Positions 46,543 to 55,425 of a stretch of DNA of 64,000 bases are shown here, piece after piece; positions within the stretch are counted from its first letter, which is position 1, and the number at the start of each line of letters is the position of its first letter. Source of the DNA: Streptomyces sp. NK08204 (GTDB lineage Bacteria; Actinomycetota; Actinomycetes; Streptomycetales; Streptomycetaceae). A program made the translations under genes and the position numbers. Under the pieces are notes generated by a model. The model had not been told where the DNA came from and did not search any database. It saw only the letters and a program-made list of their open reading frames with translations. The stretch spans positions 496,001 to 560,000 of the forward strand of contig NZ_JAINVF010000002.1 in the NCBI RefSeq assembly GCF_020400585.1, written 5' to 3'.

Positions 46543-47922
46543 ATGGCAGCAGCCCAGCGCATCGTCATCGAGAACTGTTCGATCGCGACCGTCGACGCCG
46601 ACGACACCGAGTACGCCGCCGGTCACGTCGTCGTCGCCGGCAACCGCATCGAGGCGGTCGGCGCGGGCAAGGCCCCCGAGGGCCTGGAGAACGTCGTACG
46701 CCGCATCGACGCCACCGGGCACCTCGCCACCCCCGGTCTGATCAACACCCATCACCACTTCTACCAGTGGATCACCCGGGGCCTGGCCACGGACCACAAC
46801 CTCTTCGACTGGCTGGTCGCGCTCTACCCCACCTGGGCGCGCATCGACGAGCCGATGGTGTACGCGGCGGCCCAGGGCTCGCTCGCGATGATGGCCCGCG
46901 GCGGCGTCACCACCGCCATGGACCACCACTACGTCTACCCGCAGGGCTCCGGTGACCTGTCCGGCGCGGTCATCCGTGCCGCCCGCGAGACGGGCGTCCG
47001 CTTCACCCTGGCCCGCGGTTCCATGGACCGCGGCGATAAGGACGGCGGTCTGCCGCCGGACTTCGCCGTCGAGACCCTGGACGGCGCGCTCGCCGCCACC
47101 GAGGCGACCGTGAAGGAACACCACGACGCCTCCTTCGACGCGATGACGCAGGTGGCCGTGGCCCCCTGTTCGCCGTTCTCCGTCTCGACCGAACTGCTGA
47201 GGCAGGGTGCGGAACTCGCCCGCCGCCTCGGCGTACGGCTGCACACACACGGCTCGGAGACGGTCGAGGAGGAGAGGTTCTGCCACGAGCTGTTCGGCAT
47301 GGGCCCGACCGACTACTTCGAGTCCACCGGCTGGCTCGGCGAGGACGTGTGGATGGCGCACTGCGTCCACATGAACGACTCCGACATCGCCGCCTTCGGC
47401 CGTACGAGGACGGGTGTGGCGCACTGCCCGTCCTCCAACGCCCGCCTCGCGGCCGGTATCGCACGCGTCCCCGACATGCTGAAGGCGGGCGTCCCGGTCG
47501 GCCTCGGCGTCGACGGCACCGCCTCCAACGAGTCCGGTGAACTCCACACCGAACTGCGCAACGCCCTGCTCATCAACCGGCTCGGCGCCCACAAGGAGGC
47601 CGCGCTGAACGCCCGCCAGGCCCTCCGGCTCGGCACCTACGGCGGCGCCCAGGTCCTCGGCCGCGCCGCCGAGACCGGCTCGCTGGAGCCCGGAAAGCTC
47701 GCCGACCTCGTGCTGTGGAAGCTGGACACCCTCGCCCACGCCTCCATCGCCGACCCGGTGGCCGCCCTGGTCCTCGGTGCGGCGGCCCCGGTCACCGCCT
47801 CCTTCGTGAACGGCCGGCAGATCGTCGAGGACGGCCGCCTGCTCACCGTCGACGAGGACGCCATCGCCCGCTCCACGCGGGCCGAGGCCCAGCGCCTGGC
47901 ACAGATCGCCGCCAAGGGCTGA
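46543..47922 (+). CDS. Amidohydrolase: guanine / 8-oxoguanine deaminase family
   Basis: A 459-residue TIM-barrel amidohydrolase. The metal-binding H-x-H is His70/His72 in GLINTHHHFYQW. Further ligands are in RLHTHGSETVEEE, the His of MAHCVHM and the Asp of VGLGVDGTASNESGE. The family includes 8-oxoguanine, guanine and related purine deaminases as well as s-triazine hydrolases. Position beside the urate operon supports a purine substrate, feeding 8-oxoguanine to urate or guanine to xanthine. The exact substrate is not decided by sequence. Confidence 0.85.
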   Translation: MAAAQRIVIENCSIATVDADDTEYAAGHVVVAGNRIEAVGAGKAPEGLENVVRRIDATGHLATPGLINTHHHFYQWITRGLATDHNLFDWLVALYPTWARIDEPMVYAAAQGSLAMMARGGVTTAMDHHYVYPQGSGDLSGAVIRAARETGVRFTLARGSMDRGDKDGGLPPDFAVETLDGALAATEATVKEHHDASFDAMTQVAVAPCSPFSVSTELLRQGAELARRLGVRLHTHGSETVEEERFCHELFGMGPTDYFESTGWLGEDVWMAHCVHMNDSDIAAFGRTRTGVAHCPSSNARLAAGIARVPDMLKAGVPVGLGVDGTASNESGELHTELRNALLINRLGAHKEAALNARQALRLGTYGGAQVLGRAAETGSLEPGKLADLVLWKLDTLAHASIADPVAALVLGAAAPVTASFVNGRQIVEDGRLLTVDEDAIARSTRAEAQRLAQIAAKG

Positions 47923-47966
47923 GCCAGCGCCGGACTCCGGCCGGGAGGGACGGCTCCCGGCCGGAA

Positions 47967-48028
47967 GCCGTGGACCCGAGCGGGGTCCACGGCGGCCGTC
48001 TCCGGGGCGCGCCGACGCGCGCCCCGGA
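47967..48028 (+). terminator. Two consecutive hairpins after the deaminase gene
   Basis: GCCGTGGACCC/GGGTCCACGGC (47967-47993, 11-bp stem, 5-nt loop), then TCCGGGGCGCGC/GCGCGCCCCGGA (48001-48028, 12-bp stem, 4-nt loop). Likely strong transcription termination before the permease. Confidence 0.75.
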
Positions 48029-48067
48029 ACGGTCACCGTCCCCATGCCCCGCAAAGGGCCTTCCGGT

Positions 48068-48110
48068 CCCTCCCCCCACTCTCGACTTCGCTCGAGCGGG
48101 AGGTACCCCC
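48068..48110. repeat. Streptomyces-type intergenic palindromic repeat (REP-like)
   Basis: An imperfect palindrome with CTCGA-CTTCGC-TCGAG at its centre, flanked by CCTCCCCCC and GGGAGGTACCCCC. I recognise this motif as one found in many intergenic places of Streptomyces genomes. It occurs once in this window. Confidence 0.6.
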
Positions 48111-48180
48111 ATGCCCGCCGCGCACCACCTCCCTGAAATCCACGTCAGAGCCGACGTGTCACCCGACCGGAGGAGCCGCC

Positions 48181-49566
48181 GTGTCCGCTCACCCCGTTGA
48201 CGAGACCCACCCAGTCGACGAGAAACTCCCCGCCCTCAAGATGGCGACCAGCGGCCTGCAGCATGTGGCCGCCATGTACGCGGGAGTGGTCGCCCCGCCC
48301 CTGATCGTCGGCGCGGCCGTAGGCCTGTCCGGCACCGACCTGACGTTCCTGACCGGCGCCTGCCTGTTCACCGCGGGCCTGGCCACCTTCCTCCAGACCC
48401 TCGGCATCTGGAAGATCGGAGCCCGGCTGCCCTTCGTCAACGGTGTCACCTTCGCCGGCGTCGCCCCCATGACGGCGATCGTCGCCTCCGCCGAGGACAA
48501 GTCCGACGCCCTGCCGGTGATCTTCGGCGCGGTCGTCGTCGCGGGCCTCCTCGGCTTCATGGCCGCTCCCTTCTTCAGCAAGGCGGTCCGCTTCTTCCCG
48601 CCCGTCGTCACCGGTACGGTCATCACGCTGATCGGCGTCTCCCTGCTGCCGGTCGCCTTCAACTGGGCCCAGGGACCCGACCCGGCGGCGCACGACTACG
48701 GTTCGGCGACCAACCTCACCCTGGCCGGCACCACCCTGCTGACCGTCCTGCTGCTGCGCCGCTTCACCCGCGGCTTCGTCAAGCAGATCGCCGTCCTGCT
48801 CGGCCTGACCGCCGGCACGCTGATCGCGATCCCGTTCGGCGTCACGGACTTCGCCCCGGTGGCGGACGCCAAGCTGATCGGCTTCCCGACGCCGTTCCAC
48901 TTCGGCGCCCCGCAGTTCCACATCGCGGCGATCCTGTCGATGTGCGTGGTGATGGTCGTCTCCATGACCGAATCCACCGCCGACATGCTGGCGCTGGGCG
49001 AGATCGTGGAACGCCCCGCGGACCAGCGGACCATCGCGGCGGGCCTGCGCGCCGACACCCTCGGTTCCGCCCTCAGCCCCGTTTTCAACGGCTTCATGTG
49101 CAGCGCCTTCGCGCAGAACATCGGCCTGGTCGCCATGACGCGGATCCGCAGCCGCTTCGTCGTGGCGGTCGGCGGCGGCTTCCTGGTCCTGATGGGCCTG
49201 TGCCCGGCGGCGGCCTCACTGATCGCGGTCGTCCCCCGGCCGGTCCTCGGTGGCGCCGGCGTGGTCCTGTTCGGCTCGGTCGCCGCGAGCGGTATCCAGA
49301 CCCTCGTCCGGGCCGGCCTGGAGAAGGACGACAACACCCTGATCGTGGCCGTCTCCCTCGCGGTCGGCATCATCCCGATCAGCACTCCGGCGTTCTACCA
49401 CGCCTTCCCGGAGACCGCGAGGATCATCCTCGACTCGGGCATCTCCACCAGCTGTGTCACCGCGGTCGTGCTCAACCTGGCCTTCAACCACCTGGGCAGG
49501 GGCAGCGAGGCGCGGAACGGCACGCACCCGATGGAGTCGGGCGAGGAACTCGCGCCCGCCCACTGA
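48181..49566 (+). CDS. NCS2 uracil/xanthine-type permease (urate/xanthine uptake)
   Basis: A 461-residue nucleobase:cation symporter of the UraA/UacT-like branch, distinct from the AzgA-like one at 12393. Membrane segments include LQHVAAMYAGVVAPPLIVGAAVGL and the signature LPFVNGVTFAGVAPMTAIV. Later comes MVVSMTESTADMLALGEI with the conserved acidic residue. GGAGGAG lies 6 bases before the GTG start. Urate or xanthine is the likely cargo from the context. Confidence 0.9.
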   Translation: MSAHPVDETHPVDEKLPALKMATSGLQHVAAMYAGVVAPPLIVGAAVGLSGTDLTFLTGACLFTAGLATFLQTLGIWKIGARLPFVNGVTFAGVAPMTAIVASAEDKSDALPVIFGAVVVAGLLGFMAAPFFSKAVRFFPPVVTGTVITLIGVSLLPVAFNWAQGPDPAAHDYGSATNLTLAGTTLLTVLLLRRFTRGFVKQIAVLLGLTAGTLIAIPFGVTDFAPVADAKLIGFPTPFHFGAPQFHIAAILSMCVVMVVSMTESTADMLALGEIVERPADQRTIAAGLRADTLGSALSPVFNGFMCSAFAQNIGLVAMTRIRSRFVVAVGGGFLVLMGLCPAAASLIAVVPRPVLGGAGVVLFGSVAASGIQTLVRAGLEKDDNTLIVAVSLAVGIIPISTPAFYHAFPETARIILDSGISTSCVTAVVLNLAFNHLGRGSEARNGTHPMESGEELAPAH

Positions 49567-49663
49567 GGCACCCGGGCACGGTGGACGTGCACGGCACAGA
49601 ACAGGCGTGCGGGGTACGGGACTTGCCCGTATCCCGCACGCCGTATGCGGCAGTCTTGGGCCC

Positions 49664-50281
49664 ATGAACGAATCCGGCCGCGTCGAGGCCTTCAGCGACG
49701 GCGTGTTCGCCATCGCCATCACCCTGCTCATCCTGGAGATCAAGGTCCCCAAGGTGGGCGAACACGGCGGTCTGTGGCATGGGCTGGGAGCGCAGTGGCC
49801 GTCGTACGCCGCCTACGCGGTCAGCTTCCTGGTGATCGGGATCATGTGGGTCAACCACCATCAGGTGTTCACCTACGTCGCCCGGGTCGACCGTACGCTG
49901 ATGTTCCTGAACCTGCTGTTGCTGATGGTGGTGGCGGCCGTGCCCTGGCCGACGGCCATGCTCGCGGAGTACCTGCGCGAGGACGGGGCCTCGCACGTGG
50001 CAGCCGCCGTGTACAGCCTGGTCATGGTCGGCCACGCCTTCACCTTCCAGGCCCTGTGGTGGCATCTCACCCGTACCGGCCACCTCTTCGACGCCCGCGT
50101 CGACGCCGAGGCGGCCCGCCGGACCCGGGCACGCTTCGCCCTCGGCTCCCTGGCCTACCCGCTGAGCGTGGGCCTCGCCTTCGTCTCCGCCCCCCTCACC
50201 CTCGCCGCGCACGGGCTGCTCGCCCTGTACTACGGCTTCAACCAGATACCGGTGCCGACCCGGGAGACGGCCGCGCCCTGA
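49664..50281 (+). CDS. TMEM175-family potassium channel subunit
   Basis: A 205-residue membrane protein with the DUF1211 signature RVEAFSDGVFAIAITLLILEIKVP at its N terminus. The FSD motif forms the first pore helix. About six helices are visible. Bacterial TMEM175 proteins form tetrameric K+ channels. The ATG at 49664 is the family start. The 3' end overlaps the convergent AraC gene by 44 bp. Confidence 0.85.
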   Translation: MNESGRVEAFSDGVFAIAITLLILEIKVPKVGEHGGLWHGLGAQWPSYAAYAVSFLVIGIMWVNHHQVFTYVARVDRTLMFLNLLLLMVVAAVPWPTAMLAEYLREDGASHVAAAVYSLVMVGHAFTFQALWWHLTRTGHLFDARVDAEAARRTRARFALGSLAYPLSVGLAFVSAPLTLAAHGLLALYYGFNQIPVPTRETAAP

Positions 50282-51080
50282 GCCGGGGCGGGAGGACCGA
50301 CTGGCAGGGAGTGGCCGCGGGCAGCCGGCCGGTGAAGTACGAGCGCGGCGGGACGCCCATCAGGGCGCGGAAGTCGGACGTCATGTGCGACTGGTCGTAG
50401 TAGCCGGTGGCGGCGGCCAGTTCGGCCCAGTCGGCGGTCGCGGCGTGCGTGAGGACCGCTCGTACGCGGTTGATGCGGGCGTAGTGCTTGGGGGACAGCC
50501 CCACGCCCTCCGCGAAGAGGTTGCGCAGGTGCCGCTCGCTGACGGCCAGTTCCCGGGCGACCTCGCTGACCGGTCCCGGCGTCTGGCCGACCCGGACCGA
50601 CATCGCGTCGGCCCCGGCCCGTACCAGCGCCGTGCGGGTGCGGTCCGCCGCCGCGGTCAGCCGTTCGGGCAGCGTGGCCGCGAGGTGGGCCGCCGTCTCC
50701 TCGGCGGTCAGCCACCGCAGCTCGCGGTTCAGCTGGTGTGCCGTCCGGCCGGGCAGTTCGCCGAGCGGGACGACCCTGCCCAGCAGCTCGGCCGCCGGGA
50801 CGCCCAGGAGGGGGCGGGCCGTGCCCGGGGCGAGGCGCAGTTCCACACAGGACGCGAGGACCTCGCCGTCGTGGTAGGTGGCCCGCACCCGCGGACCGAC
50901 GGCGAGCACGTCGCGCTGCCCGTTCGTCCCCACGCGGACGACGATCTTCGTGGCAGCATCCGGGAGATGGGTGAACGCCGTACCGGGCGGTCCGGCGGCG
51001 GACACGGTCACGATCCCGGTGATCCACGGGTGCAGGGCCTCGGGCAGCGCAAGGGCCTGTTCGGCGCGGGAGTTCGTCAC
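50238..51080 (-). CDS. AraC-family transcriptional regulator
   Basis: A 280-residue protein with a C-terminal double HTH of the AraC type: VSEVARELAVSERHLRNLFAEGVGLSPKHYARI and DWAELAAATGYYDQSHMTSDFRALMGVPP. The N-terminal part has a cupin-like DUF6597-type look. It starts with GTG (51080), giving VTNSRAEQA. It is divergent from the NmrA-like gene, its probable target. Its C terminus overlaps the TMEM175-like gene on the other strand. Confidence 0.88.
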   Translation of the reverse strand: MTNSRAEQALALPEALHPWITGIVTVSAAGPPGTAFTHLPDAATKIVVRVGTNGQRDVLAVGPRVRATYHDGEVLASCVELRLAPGTARPLLGVPAAELLGRVVPLGELPGRTAHQLNRELRWLTAEETAAHLAATLPERLTAAADRTRTALVRAGADAMSVRVGQTPGPVSEVARELAVSERHLRNLFAEGVGLSPKHYARINRVRAVLTHAATADWAELAAATGYYDQSHMTSDFRALMGVPPRSYFTGRLPAATPCQSVLPPRLRARPSPGSAPVSG

Positions 51081-51175
51081 CCCTTCACCGTAAGCGGGCC
51101 GTGGGCCGCACGGGCGGACGGACCGTGCCGGAATTTCCAAGAGTGCCGGACACCGCCCGGCGCATCGTGGAGCTC

Positions 51176-52030
51176 ATGATCCTCGTGACCGGTGCCACGG
51201 GCACCATCGGCAGTGAACTCGTACGACAGCTCGCGGCGTGTGGCGGGAAGGTGCGCGCCCTGACCCGGGACCCGGCGAAGGCCCGGGTGCCTGCTGGGGT
51301 GGAGGTGGTCCGCGGGGACCACCTCCACCCGGATTCCCTGACGGGCGCGATGGCCGGGGTGACGGCCGCGTTCCTGCTGCGTCCGCCCGGCCCGGACTCG
51401 GGGCACGACCGGGCGCTGGTGGCGGCGGCGCGCGCGGCGGGCGTCGGGCGGCTGGTCAAGCTTTCCGCGATCGGGACGGGCGATCCCGACGTGGGCCCGG
51501 CCGGCGCCTGGCACGAGCCCGGCGAGCAGGCCGTGCGGGACAGCGGCACCGAGTGGACGATCCTGCGGCCCTCGTCCTTCGCCTCGAACACGCTGAGCTG
51601 GACGCAGGCCGTCGAAGCGGGCGAGCCGGTGCCGAACCTGACCGGTGACGGGCCGTCCGGGGTGATCGACCCCCGGGACATCTCCGAGATCGCGGCCCGC
51701 ATCCTCGTCGAGGGCGGGCACGCGGGACGGACGTACACCCTGACCGGGCCGGAGGCGATCAGCGTTCCCGGACAGGCCGCCGTCCTCGCCTCCGTCCTCG
51801 GCCGCCCGGTCGGCACGCGCGATCTGTCGCCGCAGGAGACACGCGAGTTCCTGCGCAGCGCCTGGGGTTTCGACGACACGCAGGCGGAAGGCACCCTGAT
51901 CGCCACAGCCTTCGTCCGCGACGGCGGCAACGCGATCGTCACCGAGGACGCGGCGGAGCTGCTGGGCCGGCCGGCGCGGACGTACCGGGAATGGGCGCAG
52001 GACCATCAGGACGCGTTCGCACGAGCCTGA
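51176..52030 (+). CDS. NmrA-like NAD(P)H-binding protein
   Basis: A 284-residue atypical short-chain dehydrogenase. The N-terminal Rossmann motif is MILVTGATGTIGSELV. No YxxxK catalytic pair is visible at the usual place; instead LVKLSAIGTGDPD is there, as in NmrA/QOR2-like redox sensors. Family members reduce quinones or sense NADPH. It is divergent from the AraC gene, 95 bp away. Substrate unknown. Confidence 0.85.
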   Translation: MILVTGATGTIGSELVRQLAACGGKVRALTRDPAKARVPAGVEVVRGDHLHPDSLTGAMAGVTAAFLLRPPGPDSGHDRALVAAARAAGVGRLVKLSAIGTGDPDVGPAGAWHEPGEQAVRDSGTEWTILRPSSFASNTLSWTQAVEAGEPVPNLTGDGPSGVIDPRDISEIAARILVEGGHAGRTYTLTGPEAISVPGQAAVLASVLGRPVGTRDLSPQETREFLRSAWGFDDTQAEGTLIATAFVRDGGNAIVTEDAAELLGRPARTYREWAQDHQDAFARA

Positions 52031-52062
52031 CCCGCGGCCGGACGTGACGGCGACAGGGACGG

Positions 52063-52485
52063 CTACAGGCCGAACAGCGCCGGATCCGTGGTCAGTTCCT
52101 TGAAGGCCGCCGCGGGATCGGCGACGAGCTTTCTCGCCTTGAGGTCCAACAGACCGCAGACGGCGCTGATCTCGGCCGCCAGCGTGCCGTCCGTCTTGAC
52201 GACCTGCTGGTGGATGCGGAACGTCTTGCCGCCTCTCCACTCGAACGCGCAGGTCACGTCGACCTCGTCACCCGCGACCAGCTCGCGCCGGTAGCTGATC
52301 GTCGTCTCCAGCGCCACCGGCCCCACCCCCTGGCCGGTGAGCCCTCGCTGGCTGATCCCGGCCGCCTGGAGCAGCGACCAGCGGGCGTGCTCCGCGTAGT
52401 TGAGGTAGACCGCCTGGTTGAGGTGGCCCTGGGTGTCGGTCTCATAGCCACGGACGGTCACCCGGACGGAGTACGGTTCGGCCAC
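52063..52485 (-). CDS. Acyl-CoA thioesterase (4HBT hot-dog fold)
   Basis: A 140-residue hot-dog protein. The N-terminal catalytic segment YETDTQGHLNQAVYLNYAEHARW has the D-x-x-G-H-x-N pattern of the 4-hydroxybenzoyl-CoA thioesterase/YbgC type. LETTISYRRELVAGDEVDV follows. It would hydrolyse acyl-CoA or acyl-carrier thioesters; the acyl group is unknown. Confidence 0.88.
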   Translation of the reverse strand: MAEPYSVRVTVRGYETDTQGHLNQAVYLNYAEHARWSLLQAAGISQRGLTGQGVGPVALETTISYRRELVAGDEVDVTCAFEWRGGKTFRIHQQVVKTDGTLAAEISAVCGLLDLKARKLVADPAAAFKELTTDPALFGL

Positions 52486-52548
52486 TGTTTCCCCCTTGTC
52501 GCGCTTGCTCGTGTCGGACTCTGTGATGCACCGATCTTGGCATGCCGC

Positions 52549-53277
52549 TCAGATCCGGCGCGGCGAGGCCAGCAGATAGCGCCTCCGGGTCCGCGGCTCG
52601 GTGTACTCGCCGGCCTGCCAGCCCGCCCGCTCCAGCGTGGCCGCGCAGGCGGTGAGGCCCGCCGCGTCCGGCGCGTACACGGCGACCGCCTCCGGCTGCG
52701 CGGTCGCGCGCACCCGGTAGCCGGGGCCCTCCGGGCCGTCGGGCCGGTGCCCGGCCGCCTCCAGGGCGAGGGCGGCGGCCCGCACCAGATGCGTGCGCTC
52801 CCAGCCGCAGGGCCGGTCAACGGCGCCGTCGGGGTGAGTCATCCGGCGCAGCTCCAGCAGCCCCTGCCAGGCACTGTGCACCTCGCGCAGCCGCGCCGGA
52901 CCGGACGCCGGTGCCTCCGCCTCCCCGCCGACGCGCGCCGCGAACACCCCCGTTCCGGCCGGGGCCTGCCGCGCCGCCCCGGCCCCGGACGCTGCTCCCG
53001 GCCCGGGCGGCGCCTCCCGTATCCGATGCCCCGCCGGGGTGAGGAAGTGGTCGTGCGGCGGCCGGGGGTGCCGGAACGCGAGCCCTCGCCTCACCAGGGC
53101 CGCGAGCTGCGCCTCGGTGCCGCGCAGCCGTCCGGTGACCGGATCGGCGGTGTCGATCAGGCGCCGCTGCGCGGCGGTCGGCGGTCGGGTCACGGCGTGC
53201 TCCTTCCCGGCGTCGTCGAATACCCGGAAACCGCCGGACGGGCGGCTCGCATGCAGCCTACGGCCGGGGTCTGACAT
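52549..53277 (-). CDS. Hypothetical protein
   Basis: A 242-residue basic protein of no family I recognise. Residues about 40-85 (AQLAALVRRGLAFRHPRPPHDHFLTPAGHRI) look like a winged-helix fragment. The C-terminal about 60 residues (EAVAVYAPDAAGLTACAATLERAGW) look like a small alpha/beta domain. Similar proteins occur in Streptomyces as uncharacterised genes. ATG at 53277 is the first in-frame start. Confidence 0.6.
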   Translation of the reverse strand: MSDPGRRLHASRPSGGFRVFDDAGKEHAVTRPPTAAQRRLIDTADPVTGRLRGTEAQLAALVRRGLAFRHPRPPHDHFLTPAGHRIREAPPGPGAASGAGAARQAPAGTGVFAARVGGEAEAPASGPARLREVHSAWQGLLELRRMTHPDGAVDRPCGWERTHLVRAAALALEAAGHRPDGPEGPGYRVRATAQPEAVAVYAPDAAGLTACAATLERAGWQAGEYTEPRTRRRYLLASPRRI

Positions 53278-53400
53278 CGAGCCGGACCTCCGCGGACCTC
53301 TCCCGCCCCAGGGCCGTTCGGGTCGGTGTTGCGGTGCCGTGCCGCGCCCGTGGTGCCGTGCCCGTCAGCCGTGCGGGGGCGGTCGGTGGTGCCGGGGCGG

Positions 53401-53997
53401 TCAGTGGGGCCGGATGTTCCACCCCGCCACCACCGGGCGCCCGTGTTCCGTGCCGAGGCGGCCCAGTGAGCCGGTCGCGAGCTGGAACAGGGCGCCGTGC
53501 CGTGGGGGCAGGCCGAGGTGGCGGGCGGCGAGGACGCGCAGGAAGTGTCCGTGGGCGATCAGGAGGACGATGCCCTCCGTGTTGGCGAGGGCGGCCTCCG
53601 CCTTGGCCAGCACCCGGTCGGCTCGCTCGCCGACCTGCTCCGCGGTCTCCCCGGGATGCTCGGGGGGCCCGGGCGTGACCCCGTCCGTGAACAGGAACCA
53701 GTCCGGGCGGCTCCGCTGGATCTCCACGGTGGTCACGCCCTCGTAGCCGCCGTAGTCCCACTCGCGCAGGTCGGCATCGACCCGGGCGTCACTGATGCCG
53801 ATGAGCTGCGCGGTCTCGCGGGCCCGTTGCAGGGGGCTGACGAAGGCCGCGCCGATCCTGTGCGAGCGGATCAGCGGCACCAGGCGGCGTGCCTCCTCCC
53901 GGCCGTGCTCGGTGAGGGGCACATCCGTCCAGCCGGTGTGCCGTCCGGACCGCGACCACTCGGTCTCGCCGTGCCGGACGAGAAAGAGGTCACCCAC
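53401..53997 (-). CDS. Histidine phosphatase superfamily protein
   Basis: A 198-residue phosphoglycerate-mutase-like protein. The catalytic RHG is His9 in FLVRHGETEWSRSGRHTGWTD. The second His is in LIAHGHFLRVLAARH, and the acidic residue in LREWDYGGYEG. The start SRSGRHTGWTDVPL closely resembles acid-phosphatase-type members. Physiological phosphomonoester substrate unknown. Confidence 0.88.
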   Translation of the reverse strand: MGDLFLVRHGETEWSRSGRHTGWTDVPLTEHGREEARRLVPLIRSHRIGAAFVSPLQRARETAQLIGISDARVDADLREWDYGGYEGVTTVEIQRSRPDWFLFTDGVTPGPPEHPGETAEQVGERADRVLAKAEAALANTEGIVLLIAHGHFLRVLAARHLGLPPRHGALFQLATGSLGRLGTEHGRPVVAGWNIRPH

Positions 53998-54135
53998 GCC
54001 CGCGCCCTTCCCGCTCGCCCCGCTCGTCTGTCAGCACGGTGACACAGGGCGGCCCCGGCGCGCAGTGCGGAGTGCGCCGGACGGGCAGGCACCGGTGACT
54101 GCGCCGGGGGGCTTCTCCGCGATCATCCGGGCCGG

Positions 54136-55344
54136 CTACTGCCGGTACCCGGTCAGGAAGCGCCCGATCCGGCCGATGGCAGCCTCCAGGTCGTCGGCGT
54201 GCGGGAGGGTGAGGATACGGAAGTGGTCGGGGGCGGGCCAGTTGAAGCCGGTGCCCTGGACCACCTGGATCTTCTCGCGCAGCAGGAGGTCCAGCACGAA
54301 CTTCTCGTCGTCGTGGATCTTGTGCACCTTGGGGTCCAGACGCGGGAACGCGTACAGCGCGCCCCTCGGTTTCACACAGGACACGCCCGGGATCTCGTTC
54401 AGCTTCTCCCAGGCCACGTTCCGCTGCTCGTACAACCGGCCGCCCGGAGCGGCGAGTTCGCGGATGGACTGGCGTCCGCCGAGCGCGGCCTGGATGGCGT
54501 ACTGCGCGGGGACGTTGGCGCACAGCCGCATGGAGGCCAGCATGGTGAGGCCCTCCAGGTAGTTCTTCGCGTGCTGCTTCGGGCCGGTCACCACCAGCCA
54601 GCCGGAGCGGAAGCCCGCCACCCGGTACGTCTTCGACAGACCGCAGAAGGTGAGGACCACCAGGTCCGGGGCGAGGGACGCGGCCGAGTGGTGCACGGCG
54701 TCGTCGTACAGGATCTGGTCGTAGATCTCGTCGGCGAACACCATCAGTCCGTGCCGGCGGGCGAGGTCGAGGATGCCCTCGACGACCTCCTTCGGATACA
54801 CCGCGCCGGTGGGGTTGTTCGGATTGATGATGACCACGGCCTTGGTGCGATCGGTGATCTTGGCGGCCATGTCCGCCAGGTCGGGGTTCCAGTCCGCCTG
54901 TTCGTCGCACAGGTAGTGGACCGCCTTGCCGCCGGCGAGTGTCGTCACCGCCGTCCACAGCGGGAAGTCCGGGGCGGGGATGAGGACCTCGTCCCCGTCC
55001 TCGACCAGTGCCTGCACGGCCATGGAGACCAGCTCCGAGACGCCGTTGCCGAGGAACACGTCGTCCACACCGACGTCCAGACCGAGGGCCTGGTAGCGCT
55101 GGGCGACCGCCCGGCGGGCGGACAGGATGCCCCGCGAGTCCGTGTAGCCGTGGGCCTGCGGCAGCATCCGGATCATGTCCTGGAGGATCTCCTCCGGGGC
55201 CTCGAAGCCGAAGGCCGCGGGATTTCCGGTGTTCAGGCGCAGGACGCTGTGGCCCGCCTCTTCGAGCGCGTTGGCGTGCTCGATCACCGGGCCGCGGATC
55301 TCGTAACAGACCTCGCTGAGCTTGTTCGACTGCCGGAACTCCAT
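54136..55344 (-). CDS. Pyridoxal-phosphate aminotransferase (AlaA-like)
   Basis: A 402-residue fold-type I aminotransferase. The Schiff-base Lys238 is in CGLSKTYRVAGFRSGW. NPNNPTGAVYPKE (about 174-186) and DEIYDQILYD bind the cofactor. It resembles AlaA/AlaT glutamate-pyruvate aminotransferases. GGAGGGG lies 3-9 bases before the ATG. It is divergent from an HxlR regulator across a double palindrome, which probably controls it. Confidence 0.88.
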   Translation of the reverse strand: MEFRQSNKLSEVCYEIRGPVIEHANALEEAGHSVLRLNTGNPAAFGFEAPEEILQDMIRMLPQAHGYTDSRGILSARRAVAQRYQALGLDVGVDDVFLGNGVSELVSMAVQALVEDGDEVLIPAPDFPLWTAVTTLAGGKAVHYLCDEQADWNPDLADMAAKITDRTKAVVIINPNNPTGAVYPKEVVEGILDLARRHGLMVFADEIYDQILYDDAVHHSAASLAPDLVVLTFCGLSKTYRVAGFRSGWLVVTGPKQHAKNYLEGLTMLASMRLCANVPAQYAIQAALGGRQSIRELAAPGGRLYEQRNVAWEKLNEIPGVSCVKPRGALYAFPRLDPKVHKIHDDEKFVLDLLLREKIQVVQGTGFNWPAPDHFRILTLPHADDLEAAIGRIGRFLTGYRQ

Positions 55345-55368
55345 GCGCCCCTCCGGAAACTCGTGTTG

Positions 55369-55404
55369 CTTGGTTTTACCAAGTAGGAGCTTGGAAAGTC
55401 CAAC
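55369..55404. promoter_or_regulatory. Double palindromic operator between alaA-like and HxlR genes
   Basis: CTTGG-TTTTA-CCAAG (55369-55383) and CTTGG-AAAGT-CCAAC (55390-55404) are 21 bp apart in the 81-bp divergent space. This suits side-by-side binding of an HxlR dimer. Confidence 0.7.
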
Positions 55405-55425
55405 AACGCGTCTAGACTGCGTCGC

